Below, piece by piece: positions 1-7,770 of a stretch of 64,000 nucleotides of DNA; the first letter of the stretch is position 1; every line of letters begins with the position of its first letter. This stretch comes from JAVKFY01 sp040223615. Lineage in GTDB: Bacteria; Pseudomonadota; Alphaproteobacteria; GCA-2731375. Under the pieces are notes generated by a model that was given only the letters and a program-made list of their open reading frames with translations, made no database searches and had not been told where the DNA came from. The position numbers and the translations under genes were made by a program. The stretch lies in contig JAVKFY010000052.1 in the NCBI GenBank assembly GCA_040223615.1, positions 68,277 to 132,276 on the forward strand. Direction: 5' to 3'.

Positions 1-18
1 AGGCAATCGGTTGGCCGC

Positions 19-48
19 TTGCCCCGGCGCGTTGAATCGCCATATACA
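19..48 (+). promoter_or_regulatory. Candidate promoter of the 4.5S RNA gene
   Basis: A TTGCCC box at 19-24 and a TATACA box at 43-48 are separated by 18 bp, and the 4.5S RNA begins about 6 bases later. Spacing and position fit a housekeeping sigma-70 promoter. Found by eye only. Confidence 0.45.
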
Positions 49-52
49 GCCA

Positions 53-150
53 CTGGGAGATTGGTGGTGGACGTACTCCTCGCCAACCCGGTCAGGTCCG
101 GAAGGAAGCAGCCGTAACGAGACCGGTGCGGGTCGCTTCCCAATCTCCCA
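53..150 (+). ncRNA. ffs: Signal recognition particle 4.5S RNA
   Basis: This is the RNA of the bacterial SRP, which binds Ffh and targets nascent membrane proteins to FtsY and the translocon. The hallmark conserved domain GGTCAGGTCCGGAAGGAAGC lies at 90-109, and the ends CTGGGAGATTG (53-63) and CAATCTCCCA (141-150) pair to close one long hairpin of about 98 nt, the size of a small bacterial SRP RNA. It lies just upstream of dnaX, a common order in alphaproteobacteria. Exact ends are inferred from the closing stem. Confidence 0.95.
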
Positions 151-193
151 CCCACCCTTCCCTTAAGCCGCCTCGGTTGCGACAATCGCCGCC

Positions 194-2014
194 ATGAGCC
201 TCCTGCCGCCCGAGCCCGAGACCGCCGGCCAAGACGCCGCCTACCGGGTGCTGGCGCGCAAATACCGGCCGGCCGACTTCGATGGGCTGATCGGGCAGGA
301 GGCGATGGTCCGCACGCTGGCCAACGCGATCCGCGAGAACCGCATCGCGCATGCCTTCCTGCTCACCGGCGTGCGCGGCGTCGGCAAGACCACCACCGCG
401 CGGATCATCGCCAAGGCGCTGAACTGCACCGGTCCGGACGGCGCCGGCGGCCCGACGGTCAACCCCTGCGGCCAGTGCGAGGCCTGCGTCGCCATCGCCG
501 AGAGCCGGCATGTCGACGTCCTGGAGATGGACGCCGCCAGCCGCACCGGCGTCAACGACATCCGCGAGCTGCTCGACGGGGTCAGGTACGCGCCGGCCTC
601 CGCGCGGTTCAAGATCTACATCATCGACGAGGTCCACATGCTGTCGACGGCGGCGTTCAATGCGCTGCTGAAGACGCTGGAGGAGCCGCCGCCGCATGTG
701 AAGTTCGTCTTCGCGACCACCGAGGTGCGCCGCCTGCCGGTGACGGTGCTGAGCCGTTGCCAGCGCTTCGACCTGCGCCGCGTCGACATCGAGACCCTGG
801 TCGCCCATCTCGGCCGCATCTGCGAGGCCGAGGGCGTGAGCCCGCAGTCCGATGCCCTGGCGCTGATCGCGCAGGCCGCGGAGGGCTCGGTGCGCGACGG
901 CCTCTCGTTGCTCGACCAGGCCATCGTGCATGGCGACGGCAAGGTCGCCAGCGCCGAGGTCCGCGCCATGCTCGGCCTGGCCGACCGCACGCTCAGCTTC
1001 GACCTGCTGGAGGCGGTGCTGGGCGGCGAGCCGGGCCAGGCGCTGGGCCTGCTGCGCGAGCTCTACGCCGCCGGTGCCGACCCGGCGGTGGCCATCGGCG
1101 ACCTGCTCGACATAACCCACTGGCTGACCCGGCTGAAGGTGCTGCCCGACCTCGCCAACGACGGCACCATCGCCGAGCTGGAACGCACCCGCGGCACCGA
1201 GCTGGCCGGCAAGCTGCCGATGCCGGTGCTGGCGCGGTCGTGGCAGATGCTGCTGAAGGGCCTGGACGAGGTGCGCCGCGCCCCGGCCGCGCTGGCCGCC
1301 GCGGAAATGGTGCTGGTGCGGCTGGCCTACGCCGCCAACCTGCCGCCGCCGGCCGACATCCTGAAACAGCTCGGCGACGGCACCGCGACACCTGCCGCAC
1401 CCGCGTCCGCCGCGCGCCAACCGGCCCCGGCCCCGGCGCCACGCGCCGGTGCGCCGGCACCGCCCCGGCGCACCGAAACACCACCGCCGCCGGTGGCGGA
1501 GGAACCGCCGCCGCCCGAGCCCGACGACTATGGCGACGGGCCCGAGCCGGAAGCGGCGCCCGAGGCGGCGCCGGGCCCGGTGCCGATGCCGCGCGACCTG
1601 CGCGGCGTCGTTGCGCTGGCCGACCTGCGCCGCGAGGGCCTGCTCGCCTCGGCAATCAAGCACGACATCCAGATCGTGCGCTACGAGCCCGGCCGCATCA
1701 CGTTCCGGCCGACGGACACCGCCGCGCCGGACCTGGCCAACCGCCTCGGACGGTTCCTGCAGGAGCAGACCGGCCAGCCGTGGGCCGTGGTCGTCGACAT
1801 GACCGCCGAGGCCGAGCCGACGCTGGCCGAGATCGACGCGGCCGCGAAGCTCGCCGAGCAGGCCGAGCTGGAAGCGCACCCGCTGGTCAGGGCGGCGCTG
1901 GAGACCTTCCCGGAGGCCACCTTCGGCGGCGTACGCGACCTGGCCAGCGACGACGACAGCGAGGATGACGCGGCCGCCGACGCGAGCCGCCAGACAGGAG
2001 AGCAAGGCAGATGA
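194..2014 (+). CDS. dnaX: DNA polymerase III subunit gamma/tau
   Basis: This is the clamp-loader ATPase that loads the beta sliding clamp and bridges polymerase cores at the replication fork (606 aa). Visible motifs are a Walker A loop GVRGVGKTT at about residues 59-67, four zinc-binding cysteines C78, C92, C95 and C98, and a Walker B DEVH at about 145-148. A Pro/Ala-rich linker at about 395-460 leads to the tau C-terminal region. The full tau length is read in one frame; I saw no A-rich slippery site that would suggest programmed frameshifting. The stop codon overlaps the ybaB start (ATGA at 2011), and ybaB and recR follow, the standard cluster. Confidence 0.97.
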   Translation: MSLLPPEPETAGQDAAYRVLARKYRPADFDGLIGQEAMVRTLANAIRENRIAHAFLLTGVRGVGKTTTARIIAKALNCTGPDGAGGPTVNPCGQCEACVAIAESRHVDVLEMDAASRTGVNDIRELLDGVRYAPASARFKIYIIDEVHMLSTAAFNALLKTLEEPPPHVKFVFATTEVRRLPVTVLSRCQRFDLRRVDIETLVAHLGRICEAEGVSPQSDALALIAQAAEGSVRDGLSLLDQAIVHGDGKVASAEVRAMLGLADRTLSFDLLEAVLGGEPGQALGLLRELYAAGADPAVAIGDLLDITHWLTRLKVLPDLANDGTIAELERTRGTELAGKLPMPVLARSWQMLLKGLDEVRRAPAALAAAEMVLVRLAYAANLPPPADILKQLGDGTATPAAPASAARQPAPAPAPRAGAPAPPRRTETPPPPVAEEPPPPEPDDYGDGPEPEAAPEAAPGPVPMPRDLRGVVALADLRREGLLASAIKHDIQIVRYEPGRITFRPTDTAAPDLANRLGRFLQEQTGQPWAVVVDMTAEAEPTLAEIDAAAKLAEQAELEAHPLVRAALETFPEATFGGVRDLASDDDSEDDAAADASRQTGEQGR

Positions 2015-2334
2015 AAAACCTGGGCCAGATGCTGAAGCAGGCGCAGGAGATGCAGGAAAAGATGGCCGAGATGCAGGCCCGCCTGGAGGAGAAGGAAATC
2101 TCCGGCACCGCCGGCGCCGGCATGGTCTGCGTGGTGCTGAACGGCAAGGGCGCGCTGAAGTCGGTCACCATCGATCCCGACCTGCTGAAGCCGGAGGACG
2201 CCGGGATCGTGCAGGACCTGCTGGTCACCGCGCACGCCGACGCCAAGAGCAAGCTGGAACAGGCGGTGCAGGAACAGATGCAGCAGCTCACCGGCGGCCT
2301 GCCGCTCCCGCCTGGCTTCAAGATGCCGTTCTGA
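2011..2334 (+). CDS. ybaB: YbaB/EbfC family nucleoid-associated protein
   Basis: A small (107 aa) DNA-binding protein of the YbaB/EbfC family, which forms tweezer-like dimers. The N-terminal half is a charged helix (MKNLGQMLKQAQEMQEKMAE), followed by the glycine-rich core GTAGAGMV and an ISIDP-like stretch (SVTIDPDLL), typical of the family. The start overlaps the dnaX stop by 4 bp (ATGA), with GGAG about 10 bases upstream, so translation is probably coupled. recR follows 10 bp downstream. Confidence 0.95.
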   Translation: MKNLGQMLKQAQEMQEKMAEMQARLEEKEISGTAGAGMVCVVLNGKGALKSVTIDPDLLKPEDAGIVQDLLVTAHADAKSKLEQAVQEQMQQLTGGLPLPPGFKMPF

Positions 2335-2344
2335 CGCGCCGCAC

Positions 2345-2938
2345 ATGACCGGCATCGCCATCGAGCAACTGGTCGGCCTGCTGGCCAAGCTGCCGGGCCT
2401 CGGCCCGCGCTCGGCCCGGCGCGCCACGCTGCAGCTCATCAAGCGCAAGGACGCGCTGCTGCTGCCCCTGATCCAGGCGCTGCAGCAGACCGCCAGCGAG
2501 ATCCGCCGCTGCTCCGAATGCGGCAACATCGACACCTCCGACCCGTGCGCGGTCTGCGCCCATCCCAACCGCGAGCGGCACCTGCTGTGCGTGGTCGCCG
2601 ACATCGCCGACCTGTGGGCGCTGGAGCGCGCCGGCGCGTTTCGCGGCCTGTACCACGTGCTCGGCGGCACCCTGTCGCCGCTGGACGGCGTCGGCCCGGA
2701 GGACCTGGACATCGCCGGCCTGGCGCGGCGCGCTGCCGACCCTGCCTGCACCGAGGTGATCATCGCGCTCAACGCCACCGTCGACGGCCAGACCACGGCG
2801 CACTACCTGACCGAACGGCTGGCCGACTGCGGCGTGACCATCTCGCGCCTGGCGCATGGCGTGCCGGTCGGCGGCGAGCTCGACTATCTCGACGACGGCA
2901 CCCTGGCCGCGGCTCTGCAGGCCCGCACGCCGTTCTGA
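2345..2938 (+). CDS. recR: Recombination mediator protein RecR
   Basis: RecR (197 aa) works with RecO/RecF to load RecA onto SSB-coated DNA in gap repair. It has the N-terminal helix-hairpin-helix region (KLPGLGPRSARR), a C4 zinc finger at C56, C59, C68 and C71, and a Toprim domain at about residues 80-175. Length matches the family (about 200 aa). It is the last gene of the dnaX-ybaB-recR operon. Confidence 0.97.
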   Translation: MTGIAIEQLVGLLAKLPGLGPRSARRATLQLIKRKDALLLPLIQALQQTASEIRRCSECGNIDTSDPCAVCAHPNRERHLLCVVADIADLWALERAGAFRGLYHVLGGTLSPLDGVGPEDLDIAGLARRAADPACTEVIIALNATVDGQTTAHYLTERLADCGVTISRLAHGVPVGGELDYLDDGTLAAALQARTPF

Positions 2939-2970
2939 TCTCAAATACACGACGTAAGAGGACAACACGA

Positions 2971-3639
2971 ATGGACGTGATCGAGGCCATCGAGTCGCGC
3001 CGGTCGGTGCGCGGCTTCCTGGCCGACCCGGTGCCGCAGGCAACCGTGTCGGATATCCTGCGGGTGGCGGCGCGGGCGCCCAGCGGCACCAACATGCAGC
3101 CCTGGAAGGTCGTCGTGGTCGCCGGCGCGGAAAAGGCGGCGCTGACCGAGGCGGTGCGCGCGGCGATGGACTCCGGCACGCCGACGCAGCGCGAGTACAA
3201 GTACTACCCCGACACCTTCCCGCCGGAGTACGCCGCCCGCCGGCGCGAGATCGGCTGGGCGCTCTACGGCCTGATCGGCATCGAGAAGGGCGACCGCGAG
3301 GGCAGCCGGCGCCAGCAGATGCGCAACTACGATTTCTACGGCGCGCCGGTCGGCCTGTTCTTCTTCATCGACCGGGTGCTGGAGATCGGCTCCTGGCTCG
3401 ACTACGGCATGTTCATCGAGAACGTGATGATCGCCGCCCGCGCTCACGGCCTGCACACCTGTCCGCAGGTCGCCTGGTGCAACCAGCACGCACTGGTGCG
3501 CGAGCGGCTCGGCGTGAGCGAGGATCAGGCCCTGGTCTGCGGCATGAGCCTCGGCCACGAGGACCCCGGCCACGCCACCGCCAAGCTGCAAACCCCGCGC
3601 GTTCCGGTCGACGAGTTCACCCGGTTCGAGGGGTTCTGA
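2971..3639 (+). CDS. Nitroreductase family FMN oxidoreductase
   Basis: A flavin-dependent NAD(P)H oxidoreductase of the nitroreductase fold (222 aa), cytosolic, substrate unknown. The N-terminal signature DVIEAIESRRSVRGF supplies the FMN-phosphate arginines, followed by ARAPSGTNMQPWKVVVV, which contacts the flavin. The C-terminal part (MSLGHEDP) is typical of PnbA-type members. The frame is open further upstream, but the ATG at 2971 begins exactly at the conserved domain. It follows recR by 32 bp and may be co-transcribed. Confidence 0.9.
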   Translation: MDVIEAIESRRSVRGFLADPVPQATVSDILRVAARAPSGTNMQPWKVVVVAGAEKAALTEAVRAAMDSGTPTQREYKYYPDTFPPEYAARRREIGWALYGLIGIEKGDREGSRRQQMRNYDFYGAPVGLFFFIDRVLEIGSWLDYGMFIENVMIAARAHGLHTCPQVAWCNQHALVRERLGVSEDQALVCGMSLGHEDPGHATAKLQTPRVPVDEFTRFEGF

Positions 3640-3649
3640 CCTCTTTCCT

Positions 3650-3743
3650 CGTCATGCCAGCGAAGGCTGGCGTCCAGAGAACAAGGGCGAAAGCCTTGCC
3701 AGGCTGACACGTCGCCTGGATTCCTGCCTGCGCAGGAATGACG
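3650..3743. repeat. Intergenic inverted repeat, CGTCAT...ATGACG type
   Basis: The gap between the convergent nitroreductase and enolase-superfamily genes is filled by an imperfect inverted repeat. One arm begins CGTCATGCCAGCGAAGGCTGG (3650 on) and the other ends TGCGCAGGAATGACG (to 3743). Both arms carry their own short palindrome, as in dispersed REP-like or MITE-like elements. Similar elements lie at 11480-11574 and 34529-34625. It may also help terminate both genes. Confidence 0.6.
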
Positions 3744-3749
3744 GTAGTC

Positions 3750-4841
3750 TCACCCGACCCGCAGCGGCTCCAGCCCGGCCCAGTCGAACAGGATGCCGTG
3801 GCCGGGGCGGTCGGGCGCGGTGGCGCGGCCCTCGCTGTCCAGCGTCAGCGGATCGGCGACGTAGGCGTCCAGGCCGAAGCCATGCGCCTCCAGGTATGAC
3901 TTGTTCGGCGTTGCCGCCAGCAGGTGCACGGTCAGGTCGTGCGCGCCATGCGAGGTCACCGGCAGGTTCGCGGCTTCCGCCAGCTTCGCCACCTTCATGA
4001 ACACGGTGATGCCGCCACAGGTGGTGACGTCCGGCTCCGGGAACTGCACCGCGCCGGCGGCGATGAAGTCGTGGAACTCCGACAGCAGGTGGAAATTCTC
4101 GCCGGTGGCGATGGCGATGCCGCCCTGCTCGGCGATGCGCACGTGGCCGGCGATGTCCTCCGGCTGCGTCGGCTCCTCCAGCCACACCAAGTCGAAGTCG
4201 CGCAAGCGCCGCGCCGCCGTCACCGCCTGGTCCGGGCGCCAGCCCATGTTGGCGTCGACCATCAGCGGGAAGCCGTCGCCGACGAACTCGCGCAGCGCCG
4301 CGATGCGTTCGATGTCCTCGCTCAGCTTCGGCCGACCGACCTTGGCCTTGATGGCGCGGAAGCCGCGTTCCAGGTTGCCTTGCGTCTGCGCCACCAGCTC
4401 TTCCGGCGTCAGGTGCAGGTCGACGCCGCCGGCATAGGCCATCACCTTCGGGTCGTGGCCGCCGAGGTGGCGCCACAGCGGCTCGCCGGCGCGCGCCGCC
4501 TTCAGGTCCCAGCAGGCGATGTCGGCCGCCGCCAGCGCCAGCCCGCCGATGCCGCCACGCGCGGCATAGTGCGCATGCCAGTAGAGCTTGTGCCACACCG
4601 CCTCCGGCCGGCCGGCGTCCAGCCCGGTCAGCAGCGGCGCGTAGTCTTCCTTCAGCAGCGCGTGGACCGCGGCCCCGCCGGTCATGGTGACGGTGTAGCC
4701 GACGCCCTCGGCGCCGTCCTTGTCGCGGATGCGCGCGGTAATCAGATCGAAGTGTCGCATCGTACCATGCGTGGAGTCGCTGAGCGGCACCGGCAGCGGC
4801 ACCCGATAGCGCGCGGTCTCGACCTTGGCGATCAGCGTCAT
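3750..4841 (-). CDS. Mandelate racemase/muconate lactonizing enzyme family protein
   Basis: An enolase-superfamily enzyme (363 aa) that abstracts a proton next to a carboxylate, with Mg2+ stabilising the enolate. The mandelate-racemase-subgroup active site is intact: KAK at K165/K167, metal ligands D196, E222 and E248, and the D271-H298 dyad. Length and spacing match mandelate racemase and sugar-acid dehydratases; the exact substrate cannot be told. Its ATG (4841) overlaps the stop of the mini-ORF repeat at 4838-4927, which separates it from the upstream dioxygenase gene. It is the last gene of a minus-strand operon. Confidence 0.9.
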   Translation of the reverse strand: MTLIAKVETARYRVPLPVPLSDSTHGTMRHFDLITARIRDKDGAEGVGYTVTMTGGAAVHALLKEDYAPLLTGLDAGRPEAVWHKLYWHAHYAARGGIGGLALAAADIACWDLKAARAGEPLWRHLGGHDPKVMAYAGGVDLHLTPEELVAQTQGNLERGFRAIKAKVGRPKLSEDIERIAALREFVGDGFPLMVDANMGWRPDQAVTAARRLRDFDLVWLEEPTQPEDIAGHVRIAEQGGIAIATGENFHLLSEFHDFIAAGAVQFPEPDVTTCGGITVFMKVAKLAEAANLPVTSHGAHDLTVHLLAATPNKSYLEAHGFGLDAYVADPLTLDSEGRATAPDRPGHGILFDWAGLEPLRVG

Positions 4842-4927
4842 GGCCGTGCCCAGCAGGACACGGCCTGTCCAAGGTTATGAGTGTCCCCCGCTTGCGCGGG
4901 GGCGGTGGCTGTTCGTTGCGCGCTCAT
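4838..4927 (-). repeat. Gene-linking mini-ORF repeat, copy 1 (29 codons)
   Basis: A 90-bp unit read on the minus strand as one open frame, starting MSAQRTATAP and ending GQAVSCWARP then TGA. Its ATG lies on the stop of the upstream dioxygenase gene (ATGA), and its TGA lies on the start of the downstream enolase-superfamily gene (again ATGA). The distal half holds GGCCGTG...CACGGCC, and the loop of the proximal part holds an extra CCCCCGC/GCGGGGG hairpin absent from other copies. The same ends occur at 6767-6904 and 29068-29263. Whether the peptide is made is unknown. Confidence 0.8.
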
Positions 4928-5832
4928 GCGTTCTCCTGTCCCAGCACCATGGCCAGCAGCGGGTCGGCCGCCGGCGGGAAATTCATCAGCGGCCGGCCCT
5001 CGGTGTCGATGTCGCCCTTGCCGATCGCGGCGTCCGGCCAGGTGGTGAACTGGAACATGAACACCAGCCGCGCCGCGCCGCGCGACCGGCTGCCGAAGTG
5101 CAGGCAGCGCGAGGTGTCCACGAACGCCGCCGTGCCGGGCGGTCCGACCAGTTCCACCGCCTGCTCGCCGCCGCCCAGTACCTGCTCGTCGCTGAGCTTG
5201 CCGCGCGCCGCCCGGGTGCGCGCACCGAGCCGCGCCAGCGCCCGCGCCGTGGCGTCGGCCGGCATCAGCGTGAACGGCCCGGCCGCGTCGTCGACCGGCC
5301 AGACATGCACGAAGCACTTGATCTGCCGCAAGTCGTCATTGTCGAAGTGGAAGAGTTGCGAGGAGGTCGTGCTGTCGTTCACCGGCGAGTGGTACAGCCC
5401 CATCGCCTTCAGCCGCGGCAGGCAGCCGAGATAATCCGCCGCGACTGCCAGCATCGCCGGCGAGGTCGCGGCGGCGAGCAACGCCGGCTCGGCGTCGAGG
5501 TCGGCCGCGTCGAGCACGTTCTGGAAGAACGGCTTGTGCGCCCGGCCCTTGTCGTTGGCGCCCAGACGCGCATCGGCCAGCCGCTGGCACGCCGCGACCG
5601 CGTCGGCCAGGTGCGGCAGGTCGCCGGCCTGGAACTTCCGGAAGCCCTTGTCGGCGGGCACGAAGCCTTGCCAGGCGGGGTCGCCGAAGGCGCTTTCGTA
5701 GGCGGCCTGGCGACGGCGCCAGGCGCCGAGGTGGGTCACCCGCCGGGCCGCCTTGACCAGCGCCATCCACGGCGCCAGCGGCAGGCCGGCGGTCTTCACC
5801 GCGCGCATCGCCATGCGGTCGAGCCGCATCAT
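4924..5832 (-). CDS. Phytanoyl-CoA dioxygenase (PhyH)-like Fe(II)/2-oxoglutarate dioxygenase
   Basis: A 302-aa protein with the features of a non-haem Fe(II)/2-oxoglutarate oxygenase of the PhyH type. An HxD pair (H162, D164 in FHFDNDD) is followed by a distal histidine (H245 in SRCLHFGSRS) and an arginine (R249) suited to bind 2-oxoglutarate. Substrate unknown. The start ATG at 5832 overlaps the stop of the deacetylase gene (ATGATG; TGA at 5831-5829), so the two are translationally coupled. The frame is open further upstream, but no good start lies there. The next gene is reached through a mini-ORF repeat. Confidence 0.75.
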   Translation of the reverse strand: MMRLDRMAMRAVKTAGLPLAPWMALVKAARRVTHLGAWRRRQAAYESAFGDPAWQGFVPADKGFRKFQAGDLPHLADAVAACQRLADARLGANDKGRAHKPFFQNVLDAADLDAEPALLAAATSPAMLAVAADYLGCLPRLKAMGLYHSPVNDSTTSSQLFHFDNDDLRQIKCFVHVWPVDDAAGPFTLMPADATARALARLGARTRAARGKLSDEQVLGGGEQAVELVGPPGTAAFVDTSRCLHFGSRSRGAARLVFMFQFTTWPDAAIGKGDIDTEGRPLMNFPPAADPLLAMVLGQENA

Positions 5833-6770
5833 GCCGCCGGCCTCTGGCGCAGCATCGCGTCGACCTCGTTGGTGTTCACCCGGTTCAGCAGGTGCGCCGG
5901 CTCGCCGCCCCGGTTCCAGTCCCGGTTCAGCGTGATCGCCAGCCGGAAGCCGTGGCGCCGGCACAGCGCCTCGGCATCGTCGGGGATCGACCACGGGCTG
6001 CCCCAGGGATAGCTGAGCCAGTCCGGGCGCCGGCCGCTGATACGTTCCAGGCAGTCCAGGTTGGCGACGACGTCGGCGTCGGCGTGGTCCAGCCGCGACA
6101 GCGGCCGGTGCGAATGCGCGTGGCTGCCGATCACGTGGCCGGCGTCGCGCAAGCCGCTGATCTGGCCGGCCGTCATGTAGAACATCTCGCAGAAGTCGGA
6201 TTCCGACAGGCCCCGCGCGCGCAGCATCGCCGCGCTCGCCGCGTCGACCTGCTCGTAGGGCAGCAGGAAGTTGATGGCGTATTTCAACCGCGCGATCTCC
6301 GGCGGGTCGTAGCGGTTGGTCTCGGCGGCGGCGCGCGCCGCGTCGTGCTGCTCGACCAGCGCGCGGCCCTCGGCCGGCAGCAGGTCAAGGAACGCGGCGC
6401 GAAACGCCGCCGGCGCGGTTTCCGCGCGCAGCCAGTGCACCTTGTGCACGGTGATCGCGCGCCCTTCGCTCAGCGGCCGCGAGTTGACGAAGAACGCCGC
6501 CCGCACGCCGTGCTTCGCCAGCACCGCCGGCACCGCTTCGTGATGGTCGATCAGCCCATCGTCGAAGGTCAGGAAGAAGGCCGGCCCCGGCAACCGGTCG
6601 TCGCCAGCGGCCCAGGCCTCGACCTCCTGCGGCGTCGCCGCGTGCAGGTCCGCCTTCAGCGCCGCGACCTGCGCATCGAGCTCTTCGGCCGAGATCGGAT
6701 GGATGCCCGGATGCGGGTGCGCGTCGCGCGGCCGCACATAGTGGTAGTTGACGAGCAGCAGGGGCGTCAC
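5829..6770 (-). CDS. Polysaccharide deacetylase family protein (NodB fold)
   Basis: A 313-aa putative carbohydrate esterase family 4-like deacetylase. It carries the catalytic/metal motif TFDDG at about residues 68-72 and a second metal-binding motif SHAHSH further on, and ends near SYPWGSPWS, a late NodB-type motif. It probably removes N-acetyl or related groups from a glycan or lipid-linked sugar. The start is a GTG at 6770, because the longer frame runs into a repeat unit whose TGA overlaps this GTG (GTGA). Upstream is a sulfotransferase, downstream a coupled dioxygenase, suggesting a glycan or lipid modification operon. Confidence 0.85.
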   Translation of the reverse strand: MTPLLLVNYHYVRPRDAHPHPGIHPISAEELDAQVAALKADLHAATPQEVEAWAAGDDRLPGPAFFLTFDDGLIDHHEAVPAVLAKHGVRAAFFVNSRPLSEGRAITVHKVHWLRAETAPAAFRAAFLDLLPAEGRALVEQHDAARAAAETNRYDPPEIARLKYAINFLLPYEQVDAASAAMLRARGLSESDFCEMFYMTAGQISGLRDAGHVIGSHAHSHRPLSRLDHADADVVANLDCLERISGRRPDWLSYPWGSPWSIPDDAEALCRRHGFRLAITLNRDWNRGGEPAHLLNRVNTNEVDAMLRQRPAA

Positions 6771-6904
6771 GGCCGTGCCCAGCAGGCTCGACGCATTGCG
6801 TCGAGGGCCTGTCCCACAACGTGAGCGCTTGCCGATGCGATCCCGCAGGGATCGCCGGCGTGCCGCCAGAGGCGGCCGGCCGCTCGGCAAGGTTGCGCGC
6901 TCAC
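6767..6904 (-). repeat. Gene-linking mini-ORF repeat, copy 2 (45 codons, GTG start)
   Basis: A 138-bp unit open on the minus strand from GTG (6904) to TGA (6767), beginning VSAQPCRAAG and ending MRRACWARP. GTGA flanks it on both sides: on the left it joins the sulfotransferase stop, on the right the deacetylase GTG start. It is the longest copy. Between the outer TGAGCG/CGCTCA arms it carries a nested CTTGCCGA/TCGGCAAG stem and further GC-rich hairpins. In the second half it has the palindrome CTCGACGCA-A-TGCGTCGAG, shared with the middle unit of the 29068-29263 array. Confidence 0.8.
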
Positions 6905-7770
6905 GCCATCGCCCCGTCGAACACCTCGGCCAGTCCGCGCGTTGCGCAGACGGCGCGGGCGGCGGCGATGTCGCTCTCGGACAGCACGTCGGCCCAGCCG
7001 CCGACCCGCGCCTCGGTCAGCGGCTCGGCGAGCTGCGCCAGGGTGGTGCTTTCGTGTCCGGTCAGGTCGCGCACCTGCTCGAATTCCTGCGGCCGGCCAT
7101 CGAACCGGGCACAGGCCGCATCCCACGGTTCGCCCAGGAAATCCAGCAGGCGGCGCATCTCGACCTCCGGCGCCCACACCAGCTGCTCGTAGCGACATTC
7201 CACGAAGCGGTCCGGTCCGGCCAGCGCGCGCGCCTGCGCGGCCGCCTCGAAGTAGTCGCACCACAGCGCGCCGTAGTCGGCCGGTCTGCCGTACTTCTCA
7301 CTGCGCCGGAAGCTGGCGAACACGTCGCGCGGGTCGCGCACGATGTGGATCAGCCGCGCCGCCGGCCAGCGCGCCAGGATGCGCTCGGCGTGACGCAGGT
7401 TGCCGGGCGTCTTCTCCGCCCAACGCGGCTTGCCCTGGCCGGCGGCATAGAAAGCCATCAGGCTGGAGAGGAAATCCTCCGGCGCCTTGGCCTGGCGCCA
7501 CCACGTCAGCGCGGCCATCGGTTCGATCTGGAAGAAGCCGGCCAGGCGCCGGATGTGGTCTTCGGCCGATTCGCCGTGCCGCGCGGTGCCGGCGGCGGGG
7601 TCAAGCTCGAACCAGTGGGTTTCCAGGCCGGCGGCGATGCGCGGATGCTGGCCCAGCATGGCGCGCAGCAGCGTCGTGCCAGAGCGCATCAGGCCGCCGA
7701 TGAAGATCGGCCGGTCGAGATCGCTCGCGGGCGTTGCCTTCGGGCGCGTTGCTGGCGTAGTTGAGCGCAT
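6901..7770 (-). CDS. Sulfotransferase family protein (PAPS-dependent)
   Basis: A 289-aa sulfotransferase, expected to move sulfate from PAPS to a hydroxyl or amine acceptor. The 5'-phosphosulfate loop FIGGLMRSGTTLLRAML lies at about residues 22-38, and the 3'-phosphate site RLIHIVRDPRDVFASFR at about 135-150. The acceptor is unknown; the neighbouring deacetylase and dioxygenase suggest a surface glycan or lipid. ATG 7770 is the first start consistent with the domain; it overlaps the divergent ATG at 7769 within GCATGC. The stop is shared with mini-ORF repeat copy 2. Confidence 0.88.
   Translation of the reverse strand: MRSTTPATRPKATPASDLDRPIFIGGLMRSGTTLLRAMLGQHPRIAAGLETHWFELDPAAGTARHGESAEDHIRRLAGFFQIEPMAALTWWRQAKAPEDFLSSLMAFYAAGQGKPRWAEKTPGNLRHAERILARWPAARLIHIVRDPRDVFASFRRSEKYGRPADYGALWCDYFEAAAQARALAGPDRFVECRYEQLVWAPEVEMRRLLDFLGEPWDAACARFDGRPQEFEQVRDLTGHESTTLAQLAEPLTEARVGGWADVLSESDIAAARAVCATRGLAEVFDGAMA

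Noticed and set aside
194..2014. Programmed frameshift in dnaX producing gamma
   Set aside because: No A-rich slippery heptamer with a following hairpin was found near the end of the ATPase region.
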